From an uncultured Clostridia bacterium (GTDB lineage Bacteria > Bacillota > Clostridia > TANB77 > CAG-508): a DNA stretch of 64,000 nt. The stretch lies in contig CAKOUO010000002.1 in assembly GCA_934120645.1 (NCBI GenBank), positions 108,668 to 172,667 on the forward strand. Direction: 5' to 3'. The notes under the pieces are model-generated. The model ran no database searches. It was not told the DNA's origin and saw nothing but the letters and a program-made list of their open reading frames with translations. The position numbers and the translations under genes were made by a program. Shown piece by piece: positions 35,836 to 45,172 of this stretch (its first letter is position 1; each line of letters starts with the position of its first letter).

Positions 35836-36792
35836 ATGACTTTAGATAATATATTAGAAGAAATAAAAAAAGCTGAAACAATAGTAATAATGGCTCATGA
35901 AACTCCTGATGGAGATGCTATAGGAAGTTGCTTGGCTATGAAGTTAGCGTTGAAACAATTAGGGAAAAATGCTGATGTGATAATTAAAGAGTATCCTAGA
36001 GTGTTTGATTTTTTACCAGATAGGGATGAGGTAAAAGAAAAGTTAGATATAGAAAAATATGATTTGGCAATAGCTTTAGATTGTTCAGATTTAAATAGGC
36101 TTATAGGAAGAGAATATTTTGAAGAGGCAAAGCAAACAATTGTAATAGATCATCATGGAAGTAATAAAATGTTTGGAGATATAAATTTTGTAAATCCAGT
36201 ATCTCCAGCATGTTGCCAAATTTTAATTGGTATGTTTGAATATTTTGGTATAGATATAAATAAAGAGTTGGGAACTTGTATTTTAACAGGAATTATTACA
36301 GATACAGGTGGTTTTAAATATCAAGGTGTAACAGCAGAAACATTTGAATTTACAGCAGAATTATTAGGAAAAGGTGTTAATGTTTCAGAAATTTATAAAA
36401 GAGTATTACAAACAAAGACAAAGGCAAATTTTGAATTAATGAAAATAACTTTAAACAGAATGGAAATTTTAGAGAATGGAAAAGTTACATTTACATATAT
36501 AACAAATCAAGATTTAAAAGATGTAAATGCAGGAGTTGGAGATCATGAGGGATTAGTAGAGTTAGGTAGAGATATTGAAGGAGTAGAGGTTTCTGTATTT
36601 ATAAGACAAAAAGAGGATGATGAAAATACATTTAAAATTTCTTTGAGATCTAATAATTATGTTAATGTTTCAGATGTGTGCTTGATGTTTGGTGGTGGAG
36701 GTCACCAAAGAGCTGCTGGAGCTACTGTTCAAGGAAATGTAGAACAAGTAAAACAAAAAGTTATTAATGAGATAAGAAAAGTTTTAAAATAA
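35836..36792 (+). CDS. nrnA: Bifunctional nano-RNase / pAp phosphatase (DHH family)
   Basis: NrnA degrades two- to five-base RNA and dephosphorylates pAp. The 318 residues include the DHH domain with A-H-E-T-P-D-G-D-A-I-G-S, L-D-C-S-D and the D-H-H-G motif, then a DHHA1 domain ending in F-G-G-G-G-H-Q-R-A-A-G-A. All metal ligands appear present. The gene's place between rbfA and truB is the usual one in Bacillota. AGAAAGGAAAAA lies before the ATG. Confidence 0.93.
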   Translation: MTLDNILEEIKKAETIVIMAHETPDGDAIGSCLAMKLALKQLGKNADVIIKEYPRVFDFLPDRDEVKEKLDIEKYDLAIALDCSDLNRLIGREYFEEAKQTIVIDHHGSNKMFGDINFVNPVSPACCQILIGMFEYFGIDINKELGTCILTGIITDTGGFKYQGVTAETFEFTAELLGKGVNVSEIYKRVLQTKTKANFELMKITLNRMEILENGKVTFTYITNQDLKDVNAGVGDHEGLVELGRDIEGVEVSVFIRQKEDDENTFKISLRSNNYVNVSDVCLMFGGGGHQRAAGATVQGNVEQVKQKVINEIRKVLK

Positions 36793-36797
36793 AAAAT

Positions 36798-36837
36798 AGG
36801 GATTAGGTTCACTTTTAAAGTCCTAAATCCCTTTTTT
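36798..36837 (+). terminator. Hairpin terminator between nrnA and truB
   Basis: AGGGATTAGG pairs with CCTAAATCCCT across a 13-base loop and is followed by T6. It may be partly read through because truB starts 14 bases later. Confidence 0.65.
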
Positions 36838-36850
36838 AGAAAGGTAAAAT

Positions 36851-37720
36851 ATGGATGGAATAATAGTAATAAATAAAAATAAAGGATGTACTTCACATGA
36901 TATTGTATATAAGGTAAAAAAACTATTTAATGAAAAAGTAGGGCATACAGGAACATTAGATCCACTAGCAGAAGGAGTTTTACCTATATTAATTGGAAAA
37001 GGAACTTTATGTTCTAAATATTTAATAAATCATGATAAAAAATATATAGTGAAATTACAATTAGGAATAAAAACAGATACAGCAGATAGTGAAGGTAATA
37101 TAATATATGAAAAAATAGTAAAAAAAGACTTATTAACAGAAGAAAATATAAAAGAAGTATTTAAATCATTTATAGGAAAACAAGAACAAATTCCACCTAT
37201 ATACTCAGCAATAAAAGTAAATGGCAAAAAATTATATGAATATGCTAGAAAAGGACAAAAAGTAGAATTAAAAGCAAGGCAAATAGAAATATATGATATT
37301 AAACTATTAAAAATTAATTTAAAAGAAAACCAAATAGAATTTGAAGTGTTCTGTGGAAAAGGTACATATATAAGAAGTTTATGTGAAGATATAGCAGAAA
37401 AATTTGATACAGTTGGATATATGAAAGAACTAAAAAGAATACAAGTTGGAGAATTTAAAATAGACAATAGTATAACAATTAAACAATTAGAAGAAAATAT
37501 AGACTTTATAAATAAAAAAATTATATCAATAGAAAAAATATTTAATGATAAACCAGAAATAAAATTAGAAAATAGAAAATTGCAATTATTTTTAAATGGT
37601 GTTCAATTAACAAAAGATATGGAAGATGGAATATATAGAATTTATGATGAAAAACAACAATTTATAGGAATTGGAACTATAAAAAATAAATTATTAAAAA
37701 GAGATATTATAATAAAATAA
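36851..37720 (+). CDS. truB: tRNA pseudouridine-55 synthase
   Basis: TruB makes pseudouridine 55 in the T-loop of tRNAs. The 289-residue protein has H-T-G-T-L-D-P-L-A-E-G-V-L-P with the catalytic Asp near residue 38, the Y-I-V-K-L-Q-L-G segment, and C-G-K-G-T-Y-I-R-S-L in the catalytic domain, then a short C-terminal domain. Length is normal. It closes the nusA-infB gene group. Confidence 0.95.
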   Translation: MDGIIVINKNKGCTSHDIVYKVKKLFNEKVGHTGTLDPLAEGVLPILIGKGTLCSKYLINHDKKYIVKLQLGIKTDTADSEGNIIYEKIVKKDLLTEENIKEVFKSFIGKQEQIPPIYSAIKVNGKKLYEYARKGQKVELKARQIEIYDIKLLKINLKENQIEFEVFCGKGTYIRSLCEDIAEKFDTVGYMKELKRIQVGEFKIDNSITIKQLEENIDFINKKIISIEKIFNDKPEIKLENRKLQLFLNGVQLTKDMEDGIYRIYDEKQQFIGIGTIKNKLLKRDIIIK

Positions 37721-37724
37721 GTAC

Positions 37725-37764
37725 AAACCTCATATACTTAAATAAAAAGATATGAGGTGTTTTT
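37725..37764 (+). terminator. Hairpin with T-run before the unknown gene
   Basis: ACCTCATAT and ATATGAGGT form a stem with a wide loop, followed by GTTTTTT. The right arm includes the GAGGTG ribosome site of the next gene, so the hairpin may act both as a terminator and as a translation block. Confidence 0.6.
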
Positions 37765-37765
37765 T

Positions 37766-38611
37766 ATGTTTTATATTGAAAAAAATGACAAGCCTAATTT
37801 TTTACAAAAGAAATTTTGTATTATAAAATTAGAAGACAATAAAATATTTTTACCAATAATTGAAGAAAATACAAATAGGCAAATTGAAAAAATGGCACAA
37901 AAGACTAAAAAAATAATTAATAAATATTCAAACAGCAAAAAAATAGTTTTAAGTAAAGAAATACAAAAACAAAATACATATATTAATTATTTAAATACAT
38001 ACGGATTTGATATATCAAATGGAAGGTGGCTTTATGAAATTTTGGCAACAGATATTATAGAATATGTAATAAATAAGAAAAAATTAGAAGTAGAAAAAAT
38101 AGGAATATCAGTACTTATAAATGATTTAACAGATATTGAATTAGAAAATATAAAAATTCTAGCAAAAAAATACAGAAATTTAAATATTGTAACAAATCAT
38201 ATTGAAAAATTTAAAAAGATAGAAGAAAAGTTTTTAAATGAAGATGGAATTGTTATAACAATAACAAATAATAAAAAGAAAAGTTTAATGAAATCCAAAA
38301 TTATATTAAATGTAGATTTTCCTAAAGAAATTTTAAATAAATATATGATAAATGATAATGCAATTATTATTAATATAAGAGGAAAAATGAGAATAAATAA
38401 AAAAAGATTTAATGGTATAAATATAAATAATTATGAAATAAATTTTAGGGATGATAACAAAGATGAAATATGCTTAAATGGAAAGTATTATTTAAAAGAT
38501 ATATATGAATCAAAATTATATAAAAAGCAAACATTTGAAGCATTAAGAGAAAAAATAAAAAGAGATAAAGTTGTAATTGATAAGCTATTTTTAAATAATA
38601 GTGAATTATAA
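37766..38611 (+). CDS. Conserved-looking unknown cytosolic protein
   Basis: The start is ATG 37766, six bases behind GAGGTG; a GTG at 37757 would be inside the ribosome site. The 281-residue protein is basic, without membrane helix or signal. Noted segments are I-V-L-S-K-E-I near residue 70, N-T-Y-G-F-D-I-S-N-G-R-W-L near 90, and I-I-N-I-R-G-K-M-R-I-N-K-K-R-F near 205. I do not recognise its family. It sits between truB and the class A PBP gene, so a link with cell-wall growth is possible but unproven. Confidence 0.6.
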   Translation: MFYIEKNDKPNFLQKKFCIIKLEDNKIFLPIIEENTNRQIEKMAQKTKKIINKYSNSKKIVLSKEIQKQNTYINYLNTYGFDISNGRWLYEILATDIIEYVINKKKLEVEKIGISVLINDLTDIELENIKILAKKYRNLNIVTNHIEKFKKIEEKFLNEDGIVITITNNKKKSLMKSKIILNVDFPKEILNKYMINDNAIIINIRGKMRINKKRFNGININNYEINFRDDNKDEICLNGKYYLKDIYESKLYKKQTFEALREKIKRDKVVIDKLFLNNSEL

Positions 38612-38696
38612 AAAAATTTTTTGTAAAAGCTTTTATTTTTATAAAAAATATAATATAATTAATATGTCGAAAAAGATTGGCAAGGAGGTATAAAAA

Positions 38697-41225
38697 ATGC
38701 CAAGTAATAAACCTACTAAAAAAACAACTAAAAACAAAACAAATAATAGTAAAATTAAAACTAAAAATAAAAAAGGAATAAATAAGAAAAATCATCCAAA
38801 ATTAAAAGTAGCATTAAAAGTATTATTAATAATATTCTTACTTTTATGCGTAGTTGGAGCTGGAATAGTAGCTGCAATGATGTTTGGGCTATTTGGAGAC
38901 GATTTTGAAATAACAAAAGAAGAACTAACAGTTGGAGCATCTAATACAATAGTTGTAGATAAAGATGGAAACGAAATAGCAAATTTAAGTAAAGATGAAA
39001 AAAGAAAATCAATATCAATAAATGAGATGTCACCATATCTACCAAAAGCATATGTTGCAATAGAAGATAAAAGATTTTATCAACATAATGGTGTTGATAT
39101 AAAAAGAACAACAGGTGCTATACTTGGTGCAGCAGTTGGTAAATCAGCATATGGTGGAAGTTCTATAACTCAACAATTGGTAAAAAATATAACAAAAGAC
39201 AAGGCTAGATCTGGACTTGCAGGTGTAGTAAGAAAAATGAAAGAATGGTCAAAAGCTGTTCAAGTCGAAAGAATGATATCAAAAGATCAAATATTAGAAT
39301 TATATTTAAATATAATATTTGTTGGAGGAAATGAACTTCATGGTGTAGAATTAGGTTCACAATATTATTTTAACAAAAGTGCAAAAGACCTAGACTTAGC
39401 AGAATGTGCATTTTTAGCAGGAATTAATAATTCACCAAATGCATATAACCCATATGATTCATCACTTGATCAAGAAAAAACTGCTAAATTAAGAAAAGAT
39501 AGAACATTAACAGTTTTAAAGGAAATGAAAGATCAAGGATATATAACAAATGAAGATGAATATAATGCAGCAATTGCTAAAGTAGAAGCAGGACTTACAT
39601 TTACACAAGGAGATACAAATACATCATCTTATTCATACCATACAGATGCAGCAATAAAACAAGTTGTAAATCAAGTAATGGATGAAAAAAATATTTCTAA
39701 GGAATTAGCAGAAAATTATGTATATAGTAGTGGATTAACGATTTATTCAACAGAAGATTCTGCAATACAAGCAAGAGTAGAAGAAGAATTTGCTAAAGAA
39801 AAATACCAAATAAAAGGTAAAGAAAAAGATAGCAATGGAAAATTAAAAAATGAACATACACAATCAGCAATTGTAATTATAGATAATGCAACATCTCAAG
39901 TAGTAGCTGTTGGAGGAGAATTAGGAAATAAATATGCAACAGGATGGAATAGAGGAACACAAATGATAAGACAAACAGGTTCTTCAATGAAACCTATTGC
40001 AGATGTGGCACCAGGATTACAAGAAAAAATAATAACAGCAGCAACAATTTATAATGATACAAAAACATACTTTGGAACTTATTCACCAGATGATTATAAT
40101 ACACCAAAGGGATATATTAATATAAGAAGTTGTATAAGAACATCACAAAATATACCAATGGTAAAAATAATGGCAGAATTAACACCTAAAAAAGCTATAG
40201 ACTATTTGAAAAAAATGGGTATAACAACATTAGATGATAAAAATGATGCAAATTTATCATTATCAATAGGTGGTCTTAATACAGGAATTAGTCCATTAGA
40301 AATGGCTGGAGCATATGCTTCAATAGCAAATGATGGAGTTTATACAACACCAACATTCTATACAAAAGTTACAGATAGTAGTGGAAACACAATATTAACT
40401 CCAAATCAAGAAAAAACAAGAGTTATATCAGAGCAAAATGCTTATTTAACAAGATCAATAATTGAAGAACCAACAAAATCAGGAGGAACAGCAACATTTT
40501 GTGCAATACCAGGAATGGAAACATGTGCAAAAACAGGATCAACAGATAATTATAAAGACAGATGGTTATGTGGTATGACACCATATTATACAGCTGCATG
40601 TTGGTGGGGATTTGATAGTCCAGAACCTTTAAAATATGGTAATGGAATTGTATATAGTGTAGATGGAAGAAACCCAGCAGGACAAATGTGGTCAACAATT
40701 ATGAAAGATATACACAAAGGACTAGAAAATAAAAACTTTAGTACACCAAATGGAATAATAACAGCAACTGTATGTAAAGCAACAGGATGTTTAGCAACAT
40801 CTAATTGCACAGATACTTATACAGAAATGTTTACACAAGACAATTTGCCAAGTAAATGTGAAGGACATGGAACACAAAGAATATGCACAGAGTCAGGAAA
40901 AGTTGCAAATGAGTATTGTCCAGCAGATAAAGTAAAAACAGTAAGTTATGGTGGAGTTATACCAAAAGAACAATTAGGACTTTGGAAAACAAATGGGGCA
41001 AGCACAGGAACTACTGCAAAAGTTGATGATGTTTGCACAATTCATAAAAAACCAGAAGAAAAACAACCAGTAAATACAGTAACAAATAATGTAACAAATA
41101 CTACAAAAAATACAGTAAATCCATCTAATACAACAAAACCTACAAATCAAACAAATACTTCAACTACAACAAATTCAACAAGTAATGAAAACAAAACATC
41201 TACAGGTGAAACAAAGAAAAAATAA
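38697..41225 (+). CDS. Class A penicillin-binding protein (PBP1A-like)
   Basis: The 842-residue protein polymerises and cross-links peptidoglycan. It has a Lys-rich cytosolic tail (1-40), a helix (about 42-65), a GT51 domain with Glu123 in A-I-E-D-K-R-F-Y, and a transpeptidase domain with S429-x-x-K432 (S-S-M-K), S-Q-N near 483 and K612-T-G. The end carries Cys residues and a long Thr/Asn-rich tail, probably in the wall. Start ATG 38697 behind CAAGGAGG. Confidence 0.93.
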   Translation: MPSNKPTKKTTKNKTNNSKIKTKNKKGINKKNHPKLKVALKVLLIIFLLLCVVGAGIVAAMMFGLFGDDFEITKEELTVGASNTIVVDKDGNEIANLSKDEKRKSISINEMSPYLPKAYVAIEDKRFYQHNGVDIKRTTGAILGAAVGKSAYGGSSITQQLVKNITKDKARSGLAGVVRKMKEWSKAVQVERMISKDQILELYLNIIFVGGNELHGVELGSQYYFNKSAKDLDLAECAFLAGINNSPNAYNPYDSSLDQEKTAKLRKDRTLTVLKEMKDQGYITNEDEYNAAIAKVEAGLTFTQGDTNTSSYSYHTDAAIKQVVNQVMDEKNISKELAENYVYSSGLTIYSTEDSAIQARVEEEFAKEKYQIKGKEKDSNGKLKNEHTQSAIVIIDNATSQVVAVGGELGNKYATGWNRGTQMIRQTGSSMKPIADVAPGLQEKIITAATIYNDTKTYFGTYSPDDYNTPKGYINIRSCIRTSQNIPMVKIMAELTPKKAIDYLKKMGITTLDDKNDANLSLSIGGLNTGISPLEMAGAYASIANDGVYTTPTFYTKVTDSSGNTILTPNQEKTRVISEQNAYLTRSIIEEPTKSGGTATFCAIPGMETCAKTGSTDNYKDRWLCGMTPYYTAACWWGFDSPEPLKYGNGIVYSVDGRNPAGQMWSTIMKDIHKGLENKNFSTPNGIITATVCKATGCLATSNCTDTYTEMFTQDNLPSKCEGHGTQRICTESGKVANEYCPADKVKTVSYGGVIPKEQLGLWKTNGASTGTTAKVDDVCTIHKKPEEKQPVNTVTNNVTNTTKNTVNPSNTTKPTNQTNTSTTTNSTSNENKTSTGETKKK

Positions 41226-41229
41226 ATAT

Positions 41230-41256
41230 ATTGGCAGATATTTATATCTGCCAATA
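41230..41256 (+). terminator. Hairpin between PBP and cysS
   Basis: ATTGGCAGATA and TATCTGCCAAT form a perfect stem. No T-tract follows, so termination may be weak. Confidence 0.55.
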
Positions 41257-41276
41257 ATAAAATAAAGGAGGAAATA

Positions 41277-42674
41277 ATGGACATATATTTTTACAATACA
41301 TTGACAAAAAACAAAGACTTATTTGAACCGATAGATTCAAAAGAGGTAAGAATATATTCATGTGGACCAACTGTATATAAAAATGCAACAATAGGAAATA
41401 TGAGAACAAATATATTTCAAGATGTTTTAAGAAGAGTGTTAAGATATAATGGATATAAATTAAAACATGCTATGAATATAACAGATGTTGGACATTTAGT
41501 ATCTGACGGTGATGAAGGTGAAGACAAAATGTTAAAATCAGCAAGGGAAGAACATAAAACACCTTTACAAATAGCAGAATATTATACAAAATTATTTTTT
41601 GATGATTTAAAAGCACTTAATATAGAAACGCCAGAAATAGTATGTAAAGCAACAGATCATATTCAAGATATGTTAAAATATGTAGAAAAATTAATGGAAA
41701 ATGGATATGCATATGAAACATCAACAGCAATATATTTTGATGTTTCTAAATTAGATAAATATCCGATATTAACAAATGTCGATGTTGAAAATCAAAAGGC
41801 AGGGGCTAGAGTTGATGTTGACCCAGAAAAAAGAAATCCATATGATTTTGCATTATGGATAAAAGCACCAAAAAATCATCTAATGAAATGGGATAGCCCT
41901 TGGGGACCAAGTTACCCAGGATGGCATATAGAATGCTCTGCAATGGGGCAAAAATATTTAGGTGACCAATTTGATATACATACAGGTGGAATAGATTTAA
42001 TACCAACACACCATGAGAATGAAATAGCACAAAGTAAAGGAAAATGTGGTAAAATTCCAGCAAGATACTGGTTACATGGAGAATATCTACTTATAAATGG
42101 TGGAAAAATGTCAAAATCATTAGGAAATGTATACTTAGTAAAAGACATAAAAGAAAAAGGATATGACCCAATTGTATATAAATTATTCAGTTATTCATGC
42201 CACTACAGAAATAAATTAAACTTTACATGGGAAGGAATAGATGCAGCATCAAAATCATTAGAAAGATTACGTAACAGTTATCAAATAAACTTAAATGGTA
42301 CAGATGAACTAATATCAGATGATAAAGAAAAATTATCACAAATAGAAGAGAACTTCCATAAAGCAATAAATGATGATTTAAACATGCCACTTGCAATGAG
42401 CTATGTTTGGGAAGCTGCAAGATTTGAAAAGAAAAACCCAGAAGTTGCAAAATTACTTGCAAAATTTGACACTGTTTTAGGAATTAAAATAGATGAAGTA
42501 AATTCTCAAGAACAAGAAATACCACAAGAAATATTAGATTTAGTTGAACAAAGAAAAATGGCAAGAGAAAACAAAGACTGGGCAAAATCAGATGAATTAA
42601 GAGACTTGATTAATCAAAAAGGTTATAGTGTTAAAGATACAAAAAATGGAATGTCCATTTCGGGACGTTTCTAA
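41277..42674 (+). CDS. cysS: Cysteinyl-tRNA synthetase
   Basis: CysS charges tRNA-Cys. The 465-residue class I synthetase starts with S-C-G-P-T-V-Y and the HIGH-like segment T-I-G-N-M-R, holds the zinc-binding residues (Cys of S-C-G-P, C-S-A-M-G and H-H-E-N-E), and has K-M-S-K-S at 277-281. The final residues S-I-S-G-R-F are encoded by a dispersed palindrome (42651-42685) that has replaced the original end. AAAGGAGG precedes the ATG. Confidence 0.95.
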   Translation: MDIYFYNTLTKNKDLFEPIDSKEVRIYSCGPTVYKNATIGNMRTNIFQDVLRRVLRYNGYKLKHAMNITDVGHLVSDGDEGEDKMLKSAREEHKTPLQIAEYYTKLFFDDLKALNIETPEIVCKATDHIQDMLKYVEKLMENGYAYETSTAIYFDVSKLDKYPILTNVDVENQKAGARVDVDPEKRNPYDFALWIKAPKNHLMKWDSPWGPSYPGWHIECSAMGQKYLGDQFDIHTGGIDLIPTHHENEIAQSKGKCGKIPARYWLHGEYLLINGGKMSKSLGNVYLVKDIKEKGYDPIVYKLFSYSCHYRNKLNFTWEGIDAASKSLERLRNSYQINLNGTDELISDDKEKLSQIEENFHKAINDDLNMPLAMSYVWEAARFEKKNPEVAKLLAKFDTVLGIKIDEVNSQEQEIPQEILDLVEQRKMARENKDWAKSDELRDLINQKGYSVKDTKNGMSISGRF

Positions 42675-42685
42675 AAAGGACATTT
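42651..42685. repeat. Type A dispersed palindrome overlapping the end of cysS
   Basis: ATGTCCATTTCGGGACG-TTTCTAAAAAGGACAT begins before and ends after the cysS stop at 42672-42674, so it supplies the last codons and the stop. Confidence 0.65.
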
Positions 42686-42696
42686 AATAAAATGTT

Positions 42697-42722
42697 AAGG
42701 GGGATGCCTTTTTTTGACATAT
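42697..42722. repeat. Half copy of the Type B palindrome
   Basis: AAGGGGGATGCCTTTTTTTGACATATTA equals the right half of the element at 43976-44004 plus the TATTA that follows it there. The left arm is absent. Confidence 0.5.
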
Positions 42723-42755
42723 TATGATAATTAATATATTAAAGGAGGAGTAACA

Positions 42756-43235
42756 TTGGAAAAAAATAGCAATTCAAAAATTGATGAAAAAAATGAGCAT
42801 AAACCATATCTTCGTCCGGTTGTTACATTGATAATATATAAAGATGGAAAAATTCTGTTACAAAAAAGAGATGATAATGGTTGCTGGGCAATACATGGCG
42901 GAGGAATAGAAATGGGTGAAAAATATTTAGAAACTTTGCAAAGAGAAATTAAAGAAGAGCTAAATATTGAGCCAATAAACCCAGAACTTATGGGCATATA
43001 TTCTGGAAAGGAATTATTTAATATATATACTAAAAGTAAGGATCAAGTTTATGTATTAAATCACGTATTTTTCTGTGAAGAATATAAAGGAAAAATTGAA
43101 TTTACAGATGGTGAAGTAAAAGATTTAAAATGGTTTGATTTAGATAATTTACCAGAAAATATATTCAAAATAAATAAACCAATTATTAATGATGTCAAAA
43201 AATTTGTTGAAACACATAAGGTAATAGTAAATTAA
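42756..43235 (+). CDS. NUDIX hydrolase
   Basis: The 159-residue protein has a complete Nudix box from G-G-G-I-E-M-G-E through R-E-I-K-E-E-L (Glu residues of the R-E-x-x-E-E core present), preceded by L-L-Q-K-R-D-D-N-G-C-W-A-I-H. Nudix enzymes cleave nucleoside diphosphates linked to another group; the substrate cannot be told here. Start is TTG 42756 behind AAAGGAGGAG. It stands alone in a region with dispersed palindromes. Confidence 0.85.
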   Translation: MEKNSNSKIDEKNEHKPYLRPVVTLIIYKDGKILLQKRDDNGCWAIHGGGIEMGEKYLETLQREIKEELNIEPINPELMGIYSGKELFNIYTKSKDQVYVLNHVFFCEEYKGKIEFTDGEVKDLKWFDLDNLPENIFKINKPIINDVKKFVETHKVIVN

Positions 43236-43353
43236 TAAGATATTAAACTTCTACGAAAGTAGATTTATATAGATATTGATTGAAAAATTCAATCAAGTAA
43301 CTGTTGATGATTTTATTACGTGATCAATAAAAATAACACAAGGAGGTAGGCAT

Positions 43354-43875
43354 ATGATTACAACTTTAAATGATTTAATTACAGAAATCCGTGACAAGCG
43401 GGTTGGTAAAAAGGTTGTTTTAGCAACAGGAACATTTGACCTTTTCCATTATGAGCACTTAAAATATTTAGAAGGTGCTAAGAAACAAGGAGATATCCTA
43501 GTTGTTGCGATAAAAAACAACAAATGTGCAGGACTTAAAGGTGATGGTAGACCAATAATTGATGAAAAACAAAGAATTGAAATTGTTGATTCAATTAAAT
43601 GTGTTGACTATTCAATATTGGTTGACTACAATCCTGAAATTTCTCTTGAAATTAATCCTGATAATGAAGCACAGAAGGAATGGTTAATTATTTTTAAGGA
43701 AGTATTTAAGGAATTGAAGCCAGATGTACTTTATTATGAAGTTAATCCTAAACTTCAGACTGCAAGAGACCAGGTTTTCGAGAAATATAACATAACAGGA
43801 GTTATAAAGCCAAGAGGTAAAGGTGCATCAACAACAGAAATAATTAAAAAAATCTTGAAAAACTATAATAATTAG
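43354..43875 (+). CDS. RfaE/TagD-type nucleotidyltransferase
   Basis: The 173-residue protein has the nucleotidyltransferase start V-V-L-A-T-G-T-F-D-L-F-H-Y-E-H, where the usual H-x-G-H is H-Y-E-H, and G-A-K-K-Q-G-D-I-L-V-V-A-I-K. It ends with K-P-R-G-K-G-A-S-T-T-E-I-I-K-K, reminiscent of the I-S-S-T-x-I-I motif. Such enzymes attach CMP or AMP to sugar or polyol phosphates for surface glycans. Codon use is less AT-biased than in its neighbours, hinting at acquisition. GGAGGTAGG precedes the ATG, and two small inverted repeats lie in the 118-base leader. Confidence 0.7.
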   Translation: MITTLNDLITEIRDKRVGKKVVLATGTFDLFHYEHLKYLEGAKKQGDILVVAIKNNKCAGLKGDGRPIIDEKQRIEIVDSIKCVDYSILVDYNPEISLEINPDNEAQKEWLIIFKEVFKELKPDVLYYEVNPKLQTARDQVFEKYNITGVIKPRGKGASTTEIIKKILKNYNN

Positions 43876-43890
43876 ATTGAGATTTAGAAG

Positions 43891-43921
43891 ATAGGGCTAA
43901 TTTTTAGCTCTATTTTCTTTT
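43891..43921 (+). terminator. Rho-independent terminator
   Basis: ATAGGGCTAA and TTAGCTCTAT form a stem with one unpaired base, followed by a T-rich run. Confidence 0.7.
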
Positions 43922-43933
43922 AATATAAAAGAC

Positions 43934-43962
43934 TTGATTTTAAAAAATAATTAGAGTATAAT
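43934..43962 (+). promoter_or_regulatory. Sigma-A promoter of galE
   Basis: TTGATT at 43934-43939 and TATAAT at 43957-43962 are 17 bases apart. The transcript would start just before the facing palindromes at 43976 and 44035, so both should be in the galE leader RNA. Confidence 0.6.
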
Positions 43963-43975
43963 CTTAAAAGAAAGT

Positions 43976-44004
43976 ATGTCAAAAGGGACGGTCTTTTTTG
44001 ACAT
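43976..44004. repeat. Type B dispersed palindrome, left of a facing pair
   Basis: ATGTCAAAAGGGACGG-TCTTTTTTGACAT. The facing partner is at 44035-44063; 30 AT-rich bases lie between. Confidence 0.8.
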
Positions 44005-44034
44005 ATTACAATAATTAAAATGATAAAATAAAAG

Positions 44035-44063
44035 TTGTCAAAAAAGAACGTCCCTTTTGACAA
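44035..44063. repeat. Type B dispersed palindrome, right of a facing pair
   Basis: TTGTCAAAAAAGAACG-TCCCTTTTGACAA, nearly the reverse complement of the element at 43976. It ends six bases before the AGGAGG of galE. Confidence 0.8.
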
Positions 44064-44079
44064 CATAGGAGGAATAAAA

Positions 44080-45084
44080 ATGGCAATATTATTACCAGGA
44101 GGAGCAGGATTTATAGGAAGTCACACTGCTGTAGAATTATTAAATTCAGGAAGGGATATTGTTATAATAGACAATTTTTCAAATAGCAATCCTAAAGCAT
44201 TAGAGGCAATAAAAAAAATAACAGGAAAAGATTTTAAATTTTATGAAATGGATTATTTAGACAGAAAAAAATTAGAAAAGGTATTTGAAGAAAACAATAT
44301 TGAAGCAGTATTAAATTTTGCAGGATATAAAGCTGTTGGAGAATCAGTACAAAAACCAATAGAATATTATGAAAATAATATTTCAGGAGCATTAGTATTA
44401 TTAGATACAATGAGAAAATATGGATGTAAAAAATTTATATTTAGTTCATCAGCAACAGTATATGGTGAACCAGAAAAAATGCCAATAACAGAAGATACAC
44501 CAACAGGAGGAACAACAAATCCATATGGAACAACAAAATTGTTTATAGAACAAATATTAAAAGATATATATAAATCAGACAACACATGGGATATATGTAT
44601 ATTAAGATACTTTAACCCAGTAGGAGCACATGAAAGTGGTCTAATTGGAGAAGAACCAAAAGGAATACCAAACAACTTAATGCCATATGTAGCAAGAGTT
44701 GCAGCTGGTACATTAAAAGAATTATCAGTATTTGGAAATGATTACAATACTCCAGATGGAACAGGTGTAAGAGATTACATACATGTTGTAGACTTAGCAA
44801 AAGGACATATAAAAGCATTAGAAAAACTTGAAAAAGAACAAGAAGGATTATATATTTATAATTTAGGAACAGGACATGGATATAGTGTTTTAGATATGGT
44901 AAAAGGATTTGAAAAGGCAACTGGAAAAGAAGTACCATATAAAATAGCTCCAAGAAGACCTGGGGATATTGCTACATGTTATGCAGATCCAACTAAGGCT
45001 AAAGAAGAATTAGGATGGATAGCAGAAAAGAACATAGATGATATGTGTAAAGATAGTTGGAATTATATAGAAAAAAATAGTTAA
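44080..45084 (+). CDS. galE: UDP-glucose 4-epimerase
   Basis: GalE interconverts UDP-glucose and UDP-galactose for glycan synthesis. From ATG 44080 (behind AGGAGG) the protein has 334 residues, with the NAD loop G-G-A-G-F-I-G-S at the N-terminus, S-S-S-A-T-V-Y-G, and the catalytic Tyr149-x-x-x-Lys153. A longer frame opening with TTG at 44035 starts inside a palindrome and is not likely. The C-terminal Y-A-D-P-T-K-A segment fits sugar-nucleotide binding. Confidence 0.95.
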   Translation: MAILLPGGAGFIGSHTAVELLNSGRDIVIIDNFSNSNPKALEAIKKITGKDFKFYEMDYLDRKKLEKVFEENNIEAVLNFAGYKAVGESVQKPIEYYENNISGALVLLDTMRKYGCKKFIFSSSATVYGEPEKMPITEDTPTGGTTNPYGTTKLFIEQILKDIYKSDNTWDICILRYFNPVGAHESGLIGEEPKGIPNNLMPYVARVAAGTLKELSVFGNDYNTPDGTGVRDYIHVVDLAKGHIKALEKLEKEQEGLYIYNLGTGHGYSVLDMVKGFEKATGKEVPYKIAPRRPGDIATCYADPTKAKEELGWIAEKNIDDMCKDSWNYIEKNS

Positions 45085-45131
45085 AAAAAGAACTATATAT
45101 CAATGTAAAAATTGATATGTAGTTCTTTTTT
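45085..45131. terminator. Terminator after galE, possibly also serving tyrS
   Basis: AAAAAGAACTATATATCAAT pairs with ATTGATATGTAGTTCTTTTT. It lies between galE and the converging tyrS. Confidence 0.85.
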
Positions 45132-45172
45132 AGATGTAAATAATCTACCAGCTATGCGGAGATTTTTTATTA

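Noticed and set aside
43236..43353. Riboswitch in the leader of the nucleotidyltransferase gene
   Set aside because: Two small stems are present but no known aptamer consensus was recognised and no expression platform is clear.
44035..44079. Upstream TTG start for galE
   Set aside because: It lies inside the palindrome and lacks a ribosome site; the ATG at 44080 follows AGGAGG and gives the normal N-terminus.
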